This document shows positions 48,799 to 60,534 of a stretch of DNA of 64,000 nt, piece after piece. The DNA is from Rhodamnia argentea (taxonomy: Eukaryota; Streptophyta; Magnoliopsida; Myrtales; Myrtaceae). Made by a program: the position numbers and the translations under genes. Numbering within the stretch: the stretch's first letter is position 1; each line of letters begins with the position of its first letter. A model generated the notes under the pieces. It was not told the origin of the DNA, did no database searches, and worked only from the letters and a program-made list of their open reading frames with translations. The DNA lies in assembly GCF_020921035.1 (NCBI RefSeq), contig NC_063154.1, forward strand, positions 1,488,001 to 1,552,000, written 5' to 3'.

Positions 48799-49424
48799 AG
48801 GCTTTGTTGGTTTTGCAAAAAAATGTGATATGTCTGAAAAATATTTTTCAGGTAGTCATTTTTCAGGAAAATAACAATATTTTTCGGTGTTTAGCGAAAA
48901 CTTGAAAATGAACTGAAAATTATATTCCGTCGTTTTATTGTGGAAAATCGGATTTGATTTTTTTCCGTGCATTCCTTTTAATGGTTTCTTATTCGAATTT
49001 TTTAATTTTTAATTTTTCTCATTTCGTTTCTTTTCTTTCCTTTTCTTTTTCCTCCTTCCTCTATTACCGTCGGTCGGCGACGGCCACGAGCAAGCTCAGA
49101 GCTTGCCGAACCACATCTGTGACCGATCACCGGGCTGCTGGCCGTCGCCGAGGCCCGACGACAGATGGAGAAAAAAAAGACAGATAAAAAGAAAAATTAT
49201 TAGAAAATTCGGAGCAAGTAGATAGAGAGAAGAGAGAGATTGGTCACCACAGAAAATGATTTCCTCTATTCAAAAAGAGGAAATCATTTTTCCCACTTTT
49301 AAAGGTGTTTTTTCCATTGATGGAAAATATTTTCCTGAACTCATTTTATTTTCCATGAACCAAAAGCTGAATAATTCGAAAAACATTTTCCTGAAAATTG
49401 CTTTGCAATAAGGAGACGGAGCCT
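48799..49424. mobile_element. TIR element, about 626 bp
   Basis: Left aggctttgttggttttgcaaa and right tttgcaataaggagacggagcct are imperfect inverted repeats with TA on each side. Inner arms carry 'gaaaaatatttttcaggtagt' and its complement 'tttccattgatggaaaatattttcctg'. The core has a short GC-rich stretch (49065-49160). Confidence 0.7.
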
Positions 49425-51100
49425 TAACGTTTTCTTATTTTTTCTTCTTATGTTGTCTAGACCGAAGAGATCCTATTCGGACTCATCGTCCGCCGAGTGG
49501 AGTATCTATATCCAAACCGTATCCAAAGTATATTGAAATGTGTCCCCACCTATGATACCACCAAACATCGAATAGGATAAACAAATCAAATCTCTGCTCC
49601 GAGTACAACCTATCGAACTAAGGTTAAAATCTTATATTCGTGATTGCCAAACTTTAGGAAAGGAATGTGAATGCTCCGAATATCTCATGTATTCTCATTC
49701 CTTAAATTGAAGAATAATCCCTCAATAGAAAATCCCTAAGTGGCCTAACATTCGTACCGGCCGCCTAGAATTTCACACTCCAATTTGTCGACTTTAGACT
49801 CACAGAAAATGCAACAAAATAAATAAATATATTTTAATTTCGTATCTTTTTTTTTTTACTTTTGGAAAAGGGAAAAACCTCGAAACCAAGTTCTTAGAAA
49901 AAAGGAGAAAAATCGAAAATGGTTGTTGTGGATGGTAGATTTGGTATTTACCTTGCATACAATATGTTTTCGAATTAGAGACAATTCATCGATGCTAAAT
50001 CAGTCGAACCAAATATGACGATACATCCTCGGATCAGTCAATGTTTCTCGACCAATTCGAAACCGAAATTTAGTTCCATTCCATGCCTCATCCAAAAGAT
50101 AACCAAACTCTTCGTAACTCGACTTTTCTATTTTCCTTAGAGCAAAACTTCGACATAGAATTCACTAAATTGTCTCTTCCGGTGAATCCAATTGGGCCAA
50201 GTAGGAATCCCAATTTCTGTAGTGGCCTGTCTCATTCATGAAGTCATCATCCCCACAGCATATTAAGCCCACTTGAAGAAGAGGCAAGTTCGTATCTGCA
50301 TGGACACCACTATACGGATTTGATTAGTAATCATACCACATGTTATATAAAATATGTGTAGGAGTGTTATCTTGCTAGACTCTGCAACAACGATTCCCCA
50401 CATTGTCTTTAGTTTCCCCACCACTTTGCCTCTGTTTTTCCCCAGCACTTGTCACATCTCTTGGGGACATTTATATACTCACCAAGTAAGCATAGATGCT
50501 CTTGATTATCCAGTGATTTCCTATGTATGTGACAACTAAGATGCTTCGCTATCTTGTGGCGGTCTGTCATCATCGCCGGCTGTCCTTTGTTGTACGTCGA
50601 TGCGTCGACGATTTTCGACGAGAATTGGCGGGAAGGACTACATTGAAATTTTGAGCAGATGATTAGAACTGAATTGGCAAAAATGGAAAGTTCATTACTG
50701 AACCAGCGTCCGTTCGATAGGTTTAGGACTGATTTGACAACTTTCCCTTCATTACCCTATAATGAGTCGGTAATTGATTCAAGAATCATAATCCTTGCGT
50801 GAATGTATAAGGGGATCTGTTATCTAATGAACATCGATCTTTCTACACCATATAAAGAGAGAGAAAGATGATTCTTTACTTAATGGATAAGCTGATTGCG
50901 AGGTAGCACGAGATCTAAATAAGGAAAGATCGCTTCCGCTATACATCTATACCATTTATTCTATTCACACGACATTGCATATATCCCACCAAAGAGCATC
51001 TACATCTGTACCTCCTGCTTATGTAATTGTCTAGCAGAGGATTCTCTGCTTTTGGAGATTCACCCAACATTGCAAATATGCCAACTTTAGTGACGAAACT
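49425..51100. other. Gene-poor spacer
   Basis: No coding sequence is supported. A 'tacggattt ... catgttatataaaatatgtg' stretch near 50300-50500 includes short frames that overlap on both strands and carry no known motif. Confidence 0.4.
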
Positions 51101-51103
51101 TAA

Positions 51104-51371
51104 GGGCCCGCATGACAATATTCATGGAGTAGAAGTTCTGCTCGACAAGTGCTTCCGGAGCAGAAATTCATTTGGTGACGCAATTTCTGGAATAGAAATT
51201 TATTTGGTTACGTAACTTCAATTTTCTTCTTATGAAGCATTTTTTTTCTGCTCTAGAAGTAGTTTTTGAGCCACTTGAAGTTGTAAATTTTGTTTACTTC
51301 TCTCAAAATGTAGAAAAAGCAACTTTCGGCATAAATTGATTTCTAGAGCAAAAATATTGCCATGCGTGCCC
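51104..51371. mobile_element. Harbinger/Tourist-type MITE (family 4), 268 bp
   Basis: Ends gggcccgcatgacaatatt and aatattgccatgcgtgccc are inverted repeats, flanked by TAA on both sides (51101-51103, 51372-51374). It lacks the GC-rich core of the larger copies and has the compact form of a MITE. Confidence 0.9.
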
Positions 51372-51374
51372 TAA

Positions 51375-52157
51375 TTTGGTAATGTTCAGTAAATCGAGAT
51401 TATGCCTCGGGTTAATCTGGAAGCTTGAGGTGTACATCCAATAGTGCTTTCATATTATGGCCTCTGACCAAGCGCACCAACCCCACATAAAGAATATAAA
51501 ATAAAATAAAATAAAATAAAAACCTTAAAACTTAAAACTTAAAAATCTGTGAATATTCTCTATTTAATTTAATTTAAGACAAGTTAGTAATCATTGATCG
51601 TGAATGACGATGACTTGCAACTGTCGTGATTAGACAAAATTATTTTCTCCTTCCCAAGAGATATTTTGCCTTTAAAAGAATTCTGAAATTTTTCGAAATT
51701 GTCCTGAGCAATCTTCCCTATGCCTTATATGCTCCGTGCACTAACAAAAGTTGAACTTACTCACTTCCAAATCCACAATGGGAACATAAAATGTCATACA
51801 AAAATCGAATTTGTACAATCGGATACCAATGCCCTTTACCTTCGAATCCAAGCAAACTTTATCTAACAAGACATTCAAGTTGCACAAACATTCGTGATGT
51901 TTCGAATCTCGATTTGGCAGAAGACATTTTTTTTGTTTTTAATCATGTCGTGCCACGGGATCAATGTGATTGAAAACTACTAAGTTGATAAAAGGGGAAT
52001 AAAGAAGGGGGATGAATATTTAAGTACTTTGAAGACAGGAGGCAAGGAATTCTTAGTATTCTTCCCCATTTCAGAAGCTCATAAGATGTTCAAGTTCATG
52101 CTTCAACAATTCCCGGAGGACTGACAAAGATATGTCTAAGAGAACTACGTAATTAAT
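51375..52157. other. AT-rich spacer
   Basis: A short (AAAAT)n run at 51496-51522; otherwise nothing recognised. Confidence 0.5.
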
Positions 52158-52884
52158 TGGGGATAATTGTTTTAAAAAGTCGTAAACCAATTCAATCCTA
52201 GATTGTGCCAATTTAATCATAAGCTTTTCAATTATGTTAATTTAGTCATAAGCTTTTTAAAAATTTATTAATTTAGTCCTAAATATATTATTTGGATAAT
52301 TATCTAGAAGAATTACATTGAAAGATCATCAAAGGTAGAGGACTGAATTGATGAAAAAATTACCAAAAAGAGTCCTAAACCTATTGTAATTGTGTCAATT
52401 TAGTCTTAATTTTTTTTTTTGCTAACTAAGCCTTAAACATTTTGCAATTGTGTCAATTCGGTCCACTTTGCCGACCGCCGCTAACATGGATAATTCTTAA
52501 TAATATTTTAATAAAATGTACTTTTTATTCCTTATTTTTTTTCCTCCTTTTTTTTCCTTCCTACGGCAAGCGCTTCACAGCCCCCAAACAGCCTCACCGG
52601 CCACGGTAGCAATAGGAAGGGAAAAAAAAAACAGGAATGAGAAAAAAGTAAGGAACAAATTAAAATATTAAAATATTATTAAAAGTTGTCCATGTTAGTG
52701 CCGACTGGCAAAGTTGATTGAATCAGCACAATTGCAAAAGGTTTAGGACGTAGTTGATAAAAAAAAAAATAGGCTTGAATTGATACAATTACAATAGATT
52801 TAAGACTTTTTTGTTAATTTTTCCTTGAATTGACCGTGCCGTACAATAGGTTGAGGATTTTTTGAATAACTTGCTCCAATTAAT
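52158..52884. mobile_element. Family-2 TIR element with a second copy nested inside (52363-52822)
   Basis: The outer ends (ggataattgttttaaaaagtc and gattttttgaataacttgctcc) are inverted, and so are the inner ends (aaaagagtcctaaacctattg and caatagatttaagacttttt). The inner one carries the usual core with a GC-rich 'cggcaagcgcttcacagcc' part. Two rounds of insertion of the same family. Confidence 0.7.
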
Positions 52885-53313
52885 TGGAAATATGCTAAGA
52901 TGTGCATCTTATTAAAATCCTGATGATTCGCACCGTCATAAATCGTCCCTCCTCCTAAGTCCTAACATTGCTTTAACCGGGCATTTCCCAGTTCTCCAAT
53001 ATCAAAGCTAGGCGAATCACTTCGGACTGTAAATGGGCCGAAATTGATTGGGCCCAATTCACAAGAGCCGAAGTGTCGGGCTGGACTAAGGCCGACAAAG
53101 TTTTGACGGGCCCAGTCAAGAAAAAAAATCACGAATTTATTAAAAGGCAAAACGTCCTAATAATTTGACTTGGGTTGGACCAATCATGATTAATTACGAG
53201 ATTTCACTAATCGGAATCAAAGAACGACACCACGGCAAACCGTGGGTGTTAAACCCATGGGAAAGACCCTGAAAACGGTGGAGCCAAGCAGCACTATGTG
53301 GATGCGTTGCTTA

Positions 53314-54203
53314 GAGTGCGCATAGTAATATTTACGGAAGTAGATTTTTGTTTCATAAGTACTTCTGGAGCAGAAATCCATTTGGTAATGTAATTTCTGA
53401 AACACAAATTCGTTACTTTTGAAAGAAATTTCTACTTCGAAAGTTAATTTTCATTTCTAAAGTTATTTTTCCTCCAATTTGAGAAGTTAAAAAAAAAAAA
53501 ATTGCTTCTCAACTCAAGAAATATTTCTTGGAAAAAAAAAAAAAACTCAAGGAGTACTTCTCACTACACCATCTTGTCATCATGCCCTTACCCTCTTTTC
53601 AACCACTCCTACTTCCGTTGACTTCCGCCGCCTCCCATTGTTGATCATTGCCACTCACGACCACCGCCACCCATTGTCCCCTGCTACCAACTACCGACCA
53701 CCGCCAACCGTTGCCCTTGACCACCACCGACCATCGCTCGTCACTACCCACCGCAGACCTCCATCGGCCACCGCCGCCACCCACCGACCGCATCCTACAC
53801 CCAACCACCGGTCACCGTCGACCTCCGCCCATCGCCACCCGCGGCCAACCGTTGACCACTGCGTCACCGGCCGTCGCATTCTACCACCAACTGTCGACCA
53901 CCGCGTCACCCGCCATTGCATTCTACCACCAACTGTCGGAGTAAAATATAAATAATATTTTTTGATAGTAAAAATTATTTTTTAAAGAAATTTTAAAATT
54001 TTAAAAATGAAGTATAAATTTTTCAGCCGACGACAATAATTTTTCATAGAAAATTTTATGTTAATAGTGTTTCAGAAACAGAAATTTTCAACTATTGCCA
54101 AACGAATTTTTCTGTTCAAAAATTAACTTTTAGAACATAAATAGAAAAATCAACTTCTTGCCAGAAGTTGATTTTTGAAATAGAAGTATTGCCATGTGTG
54201 CCC
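53314..54203. mobile_element. Harbinger-type element (family 4), 890 bp, TTA target duplication
   Basis: Left gagtgcgcatagtaatat and right tattgccatgtgtgccc are inverted, with TTA on both sides (53311-53313, 54204-54206). The arms contain 'tctggagcagaaatccattt' and 'agaagttgatttttga' pieces like the other copies. The core 53600-53935 is a ccaccgnc minisatellite; its four overlapping open frames on both strands are not genes. Confidence 0.85.
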
Positions 54204-54317
54204 TTACTCTCCAAGGAAGTTATGACTTGATGGAGGACACCATTATTGGCCTCCTCTAGGTACGATCAAAACCTTACATCTACCAATTGTTGTTTGGGAT
54301 TGAAGTTGGACGATTTG

Positions 54318-54739
54318 GACAGAGAGTATCTCAACTTTTAGCTACTACAACGTTATAAATATTATGCATCTTGCCCGGGAGAAAGGCCACATCTAGTACC
54401 GGACCAATGATTTGAGCGATACGTCCCTTTTTTTTTTTTCCAAGTGTGTTGAAACTGTAGGATCTGAAGTAGTAGGATTGATTCTCATAATAAAGAAGTG
54501 AAATATATTGAATTTTTTTGCAAAAATTGTCGAATCCAAAAAAAATGTTCGATAGCAAGTTGGTCGGTGAATTCAATAAGAAATGGTAACGAGCACTCGA
54601 TTTCATTGGCGCCATCCAACCGTATCCAATCTCATTTTGTTTATTACTTATCCCATTCCAATGAGTGAATTCTCAAGTTCAACGAACCTATCTTCCCAAT
54701 ATCAAGTGGATGAATAAAAATCTTGACCTTGAGAAAGTC
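54318..54739 (-). pseudogene. atpB: Plastid DNA insert (NUPT): 5' end of atpB plus atpB-rbcL spacer
   Basis: On the minus strand an atpB-like start at 54488 reads [10 protein letters not shown], and after an A-run frameshift [15 protein letters not shown] and PGK(M)..NIYN, the known first residues of the chloroplast ATP synthase beta subunit. The gene stops matching at about 54318, so only the first tenth or so is present. The 54489-54739 part reads like the chloroplast spacer between atpB and rbcL (tgttcgatagcaagttgg, 'atggtaacgagcactcgatt', 'atgagtgaattctcaagttc'). Several substitutions and the frameshift show it is not functional, which fits a nuclear copy of plastid DNA. Confidence 0.85.
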
Positions 54740-54741
54740 CA

Positions 54742-55447
54742 TTGGGACAGGACATGATCACTGGCGGCATGGGACACCATGGCAGTATCAGTCGAGTGGG
54801 CCATGGCCGTTCACTAGGAACCCGAGGGCCCAATAGAAGGCCCAGGAAGAATTGGATCGCGTAATTGGACCTGCCCGCGTCATGACGGGGATCTCACCTC
54901 CCCAACCCACCCTATCTTGGAAAAAGAAGAAGAAAAAAAAAAAAACCTACCCTATCTTCATTGCATCGCCAAAGAGGCCCTCCAGCTACACCCGCCGACG
55001 CCCCTGGTGCTGCCCCACCGGGCCAATGTCCATGTGAAGATCAGCGGCCATGACATTCTGAAGGGCTCGAACGTGCACCTAAACAAATGGGCCATATCCC
55101 GCGAGCCGACCGTTTGGGAAAGGCCGCTGGAGTTCCAATCCGAGAGGTTTACGAAGGAGGATGTGGACATGAAGGGCCACAGCTTTCGGCTTTTGCCATT
55201 CGGAGCGGGGAGACGGGTTTGCCCTGGAGCTCAATTAGGAATAATCTTAGTGATGTCGATGTTGGGCCATCTCCTACACTTTTTTTGAGCTCCGGCCGTC
55301 GGGGTGAGGACAGAACAGATTGACATGGGCGAGAACCCGGGATTCGTTCCATACACGAGGACTCCTCTTGAAGCAGTTCCTACTCCAGGGTTGGCTGTAG
55401 AGTTGTACAAGCGCGTGTATGTGTGTGTATATATAATATTTGTGTAA
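54742..55447 (+). pseudogene. CYP98A-like cytochrome P450 fragment, broken
   Basis: This is the C-terminal half of a CYP98A-type P450 (the coumaroyl-shikimate 3'-hydroxylase family of lignin biosynthesis). The pieces, in three frames, are: DMITGGM and DT(M)AVSVEWAMA of the I-helix; an A-rich slip (54917-54946) that replaces the loop; then the K-helix region [18 protein letters not shown], the SERF region, the heme signature [10 protein letters not shown], and after a further shift near 55284 the end IDMGENPGFVPYTRTPLEAV. The K-helix ExxR motif reads EALQ, so its Arg is lost. With at least three frameshifts or slips, and no first half in the window, it cannot make a working enzyme. Confidence 0.85.
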
Positions 55448-56321
55448 ATTTTACTTCTCTTTTTACCTTTGTGGTGGTTTATTATGTAATCTGTAAGTTT
55501 ATTATCTAATAAGTTTGCTTTGGCTTGGTGAATTTCTAAGGTTTTTTGGGCTCGACATAATGGAAAAGTTAGTTCAAACGATGCATGGGCTTTGCCTATG
55601 AAGGTCCTCATCACATGGAATTATGGTGCCTAGGAAGGATATCTGTCCTAGGACTTCCATTCTCCCTCATTACTTTTTATAATTTCCCCCTCTTTTTTCA
55701 CAATAAGGACGACAGTGAATTATTTCGCTAATAGGAATATCACAAGAAGGAACCGTAGGACAAAAAAGTGCTGATTGTTTCGCCTCACTGATTAAGCAGA
55801 CATCTGTCTTTCAATGCTGTTCAGTCTGTTCTTTTCCTTCCGGATGGGACGAGATCAGAACCTTGAGAGCACACCAAGACTCAAGAAGCTCGCCGGAGAA
55901 CATGAACTAAGTCCGATCCATAAACAAAGAGAAACCGGGCAAAATGCAAAGAGAAGCCTTCCTAACTCTTGCTTAATTAAGATTACCAATTTTTTACTAC
56001 AACAATGGATGACCGAAAGAGCAGAAGCGGACTCTTCTAACATTCTGAGACTACATTCCCTGAGAAAATCTAAGGGCAAAGGACGACATTCTTGGAGAAT
56101 GATGATGTTAGCTTACAATATGGTAAAATTCAGATGCGATATGAAACCAAATGCAGAGAGGGAACCAAACTCTTTCCGGGGAGCACCAAACAGGGTACAA
56201 TCTTCCACAATGCATACCGCTTGTCTGGTGATGATTTGGACCTCCTCTGCTCCTCCAGGACTCTACCCATTGTCTTCCAGCTATCCGACACATCTCGAGT
56301 GTCTACATGAGGCTCCTGGTT
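55448..56321. other. 3' flank of the NC2alpha gene
   Basis: No other gene is supported. The open frame at 55814-56464 (+) overlaps the antisense of the NC2alpha last exon and is rejected. The 3' UTR of the minus-strand gene lies at the right end. Confidence 0.5.
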
Positions 56322-59300
56322 TTAGCCCTCCTCATCGTAGTCTTCATCATCCTCATCAATGCGGCCACCAAGATTTGCCAATTGAAGAGGGTCAATGGCC
56401 ATCTTGTCCACCTCGGAGAGTGACCACCCTGGATATTCTTCGTGTTTGGCCTCATCAGCATTAGGTTCCTCAGATGAAACACCAGCTGCTGGAACTTTGG
56501 CTGGGGTGCCCTCGTTCTCAGTAACTTGAGTGTTCAGATCAAAACCATGCGCCTCGAGCTTGGAACCCTCAGTGGCTGTGACAGTTTCCTCAGTAGTTTT
56601 CTTTGGCTCAGAGCTGGGATCCAAGATTGTTCCTTGATTGGCAATGTTCTTGTTGAGAGGCTGCAGAGATGTGGTCGGCTCAGATGATTCGGTTTCATGG
56701 TGTGGAGTCTCCCTCTCAGTGGCTCGGCCACCACGCCCACGGCCTCTTCCTCGGCCTCGGCCTCTTCCTCTGCCACTGCTGCCAGTATGGCTATGGCCCA
56801 TCTCAAGCTGCAGTTCAAAGAGTAGAAACAGCTCCCCCGTTTAAAACATTTCCAAATTATCCAAGAAGTGAGAGGTAGAGCGATCCCAGTGAAAGAAAAG
56901 GGCATTACCATCCTGCTCTTCTTGGCTTCTTCATCAGTGTCGTTACCATCGTCGATGGTGGCCTTCCTGGGTTACCAAAACAATATAGTATCCTATTATT
57001 ATTAGCTAACCTATACGAACGCTCGAAAAATGGAGGGAAACGATATTCCAACCTTCTTCTGGACACTGTTCTATCATCAGAGACAGCATCTGAATGACCA
57101 TGACCATGACCATAGTCAGGAACCCTGCTGACGATGTCCCTCAGGAAATCAAACACGTTATAGCTTTGCACACAATGCTTTCTGCAGAAAATCGAATTAG
57201 TTCCATCAGATCCAGCTCTGCTCTAAAAGAAACAAGAAATTTTATTTTTCGGGGGGAATGATGAGAGAGGATGATTTGGTTACTTTTTAAGAGGGAAATC
57301 AAAAGCAGATCATCCATACCAATAACAGGGAAGAGATGAAGCGTATTATCTAGAAGAGGCAACGATCATCTAAACCATCAATCTGATTGTCCTTCACATT
57401 CGCACTTCTAAGTGCACGTGATAATTGCATTTCAGGACGCTTATGCTTGATTGATGGTCATCACTCAAATAAATCAACTTTAGTTTACCAAATTGCCTTA
57501 AGCCATCCATAGAAGAGTTGCACAGAACAGTAAACATTCATAATAGAAAAGGCTGCTTTGTCTCACAAGAACTAAAGATCACGGTGGCAAAGAAGACAAG
57601 AGAAAAAGATTGAGAGTAAACCATCTGTAAGGTCAAAAGTCAACATAAAAGGGAAAGTCATTGGCCCTCATTAGCATTGATAACATAATGCATGATTTAC
57701 TGCCATGTGTGCGCATACGGATGAAAGCATCACAAGGACAAGCATCCACAATGAAATGTAATGAAGTTAAAGCTGATGAGAATTTCTGGAGAGAGATGAG
57801 TGGATGTGTGTCGAGAAACTGAAAAGGAAATAGTTCAAAATTTCCAATTATTTGCACAAGTGTCCAAAAGCACCATAAAATATCCAAGGAAAATATTAAG
57901 TCTAGTTTGACTTACAAATGCAGTGAATTCATAGTCTTTGCTCCCCTTTGAAGAGTTATTTCGTATGTACGGTCACAAAGGTCTTGCAAAAATAATTCTA
58001 ATGCTTTTGCTGCAACAACATCCAGGACAACCGTAAGCACCAGAGAGATCTGGCAAAGACAGCAGAGTGAATAGCATGTGCGCTTCTGTACTTACAGACT
58101 AGAACAGGAACTGCTAATGCAATTTTCCCTACATCTTCATCTGCTTGCATTATCTTCTTGATCCTTGCCTGCAACATTATAATTAAAAAACTCAAACAAA
58201 CCACAAGAAGGAAATATTAACCCAAAAAAAGGCAAAATTCATCATTTTCACATCATGTTCCTGCGCTTGAAGACCTCCAAAATATCAAGGTTAGAAATAC
58301 TTTCTCATCAAATACTCCAACATGGGCAGAAACTGATCCCCAAGTCGAGTACACCAAACCAAATTTAAAATGAATTAACACATGTTACTTAAACATCTTA
58401 ACTCTTCTTTCCCAGCTACATTGACCTGATCACCTGATCACACTCTCTTCTAACACATGAACACATATTTTGGTGAAGAGCTCCAGAGTTTTTAATGCTT
58501 GTGCCAAGCTTGTATGCATAAAAGTTAACTATTACAACAACATGAAAGCATTTCAGCCTCAGAACTCTGATTGAGGCCCCAAGTTCCTCAGGAAGAATCA
58601 AGAGCTCAAAAAGATAATTTCACTGAGAAAAACTCCTTTTCTCTATTTCATTTTGCTTTTCATATTCCACATAAATAGACAACTAGAAATACAACTGTTC
58701 ATATGCACTGACGTACCATGCTAACATTAGATGCGAAAAGAACCAAATCACGTGGAAGGTTAATGGTCAATTAACCTTAAGTAAAGTAGGAAACGGCAGT
58801 CGTAAGGCTCCAAATTAGAAAAAGAAAGAAAGAACAAGGACTGCGTTAAGCGATTTAAAGAAGTAGACAAACACATCACCAATCTTGAGCACCTCCAGCC
58901 ATCTATGCGCTTGTTAGGAAACTAAATGAAACAGACAACTTGCATGCTGGTCTTTCTTAGAGCCTTATAATCTTGCCAATCGATCTCAAATATAGTATTC
59001 TTTAATCGGGATCTCTGCAACTTCACATCCTCCTTCTGGATTATCCCAAAAGTCACACTATTGAAAATTATTGATCTCAGAGATTAATGACCAACTATTG
59101 CTGTCAAAAAATGGGTTGTCTCCTCCTTTCACATTTCCCTTCCAGTTTTATGATTTCTCCCCAGTTCTTTCTCGAGTTTTAAGGCACAATGTTAGCAAGG
59201 CTAGCTGCCAATGATTAAAAAGCAACTGAAGGAGGATGGGAAAGCTTAACTCCATGATAAAAGATCAAGTGATCCGATTAAGTATATCATGTTGGGGCTC

Positions 59301-59931
59301 AAGAATTTGAATTTTAAGCTCTAATCACGGCGATTAACGGACATGCAATGTCCCAATATTAGGAACTCCCCATTTCAGCATATGGATTATAAAGGGACAA
59401 TTTCGTGAATTGTGGTGAGTACCCCAAAATTAGCTGAGGTTCAAAATTGCTCGGGCAAAACCTTCAAATAAAGAAAAGAGGAGATCGGCCAAAAACAGCA
59501 CCTCTAACCAGGAATCCAGGAAAAAACGAGCCACCCTCCTAATTGAAGTATAAAATCCTGACCCTATCCCTGAAATTGTCCTAAAAGCAATATTCAGGAC
59601 AAATTGACATCAAATGGCCATAGCCCCGCAATTTAGACAAAGAAAAAAATCACAAAAGTCAACTGCGGATGGTTTTCAGATCATCGATCTAGGAAAAAAC
59701 AAACTCCAGCAACTAATTTTGACCTAGCTCCCACATATTCACAAAAAGACCAACAAAAAAAAAACATCACCCAAGACTCAATCCCCCCTATCGGATTTTC
59801 AGACAGATCACGTCTTCCTATGAATTTCAGCTCAAAATCCTCTAATTCACTCGCATGAACCAGATCAAATGGGAGAGAGATCGAAAAAGAGAACTTACAG
59901 CTGGAAATCGCGTGTCGAGCTTCTTCCTCAT
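56322..59931 (-). CDS. NF-YC11: NC2alpha / DRAP1 transcription corepressor (NF-YC11-type histone-fold protein)
   Basis: Six exons on the minus strand: 59931-59899, 58168-58096, 58009-57916, 57181-57053, 56966-56909 and 56807-56322, all GT-AG, in phase, 290 residues. The protein starts MRKKLDTRFPAARIKKIMQ and goes on DEDVGKIALAVPVLVSKAL, FLQDLCDRTYEITLQRGAKT, SLHLKHCVQSYNVFDFLRDIV, a complete H2A-like histone fold over residues 10-85. It pairs with NC2beta (DR1) on TBP-bound promoters and blocks TFIIA and TFIIB, repressing or redirecting RNA polymerase II. After the fold come a basic patch (RRRKATIDD), a (GR)n run (RGRGRGRGRGRGRGG, about 141-157), then a Ser/Thr/Glu-rich tail ending in an acidic DEDDEDYDEEG. 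The second exon alone fixes the identity. The 1.7-kb first intron is the largest. Arabidopsis At3g12480 (NF-YC11) is the expected orthologue, from memory. Confidence 0.93.
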
Positions 59932-60534
59932 GGCGTCAGAACCGCAGCATCAAACGAAACCTCCCCCTTTTCCTCCCTCCGCCGCTTTCTTTTTCACAGA
60001 GGTGGGAAAAAAAGAGCAAATCTAGAGAGAGAAAGCAGATCGAGCTCTCGAACGCAAAACGTCACGACAATCGCGAAACCATCATGCTTCACGCAGAATC
60101 AACGAACACGAAACACAGATCCGAAAGTGAAAACGAACAAGAACTTCCCCGAAATCGGAAACGAAGATCGAAGCCGAGACGTGCTTCGACGGGATATCCG
60201 TCCGTACGAAATTGAAGAAAACGACTTTTTTAAATAAATTATTTAATCAGGGAGACAAGAAAAAATAAAAAGAGGAAATGAAAATAGGTGTTGGTGATTC
60301 CCTGACGGGCCGTGATATAGTGAACGCCCGAGACAGTGAAATGCTGGCGGTGAGCGTGACAGACACTGAGGAAGGGGGTTGGCGAGGAAATGTCCACGTG
60401 GTGTTTTCTGATTGGTGGTCTTCTTGTATTCTCATGCACCATATCTTGCTCATTAAAATGAATCGTGCGGCTTCGGCTTGTAAAAATAAATAAAAAAGAT
60501 ATCTAAATCTAATTAGTACTTTCAATTGATGAAT
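59932..60534. promoter_or_regulatory. 5' leader and promoter region of the NC2alpha gene
   Basis: The minus-strand leader directly above 59931 contains an AG-rich/CTTTTT stretch and no other gene is found. No clear TATA box is seen, as is common for housekeeping genes. Confidence 0.4.

Noticed and set aside
53599-53955. Four overlapping open frames, some His/Pro-rich
   Set aside because: Same cause: a GC-rich minisatellite core inside a transposon with TTA target sites.
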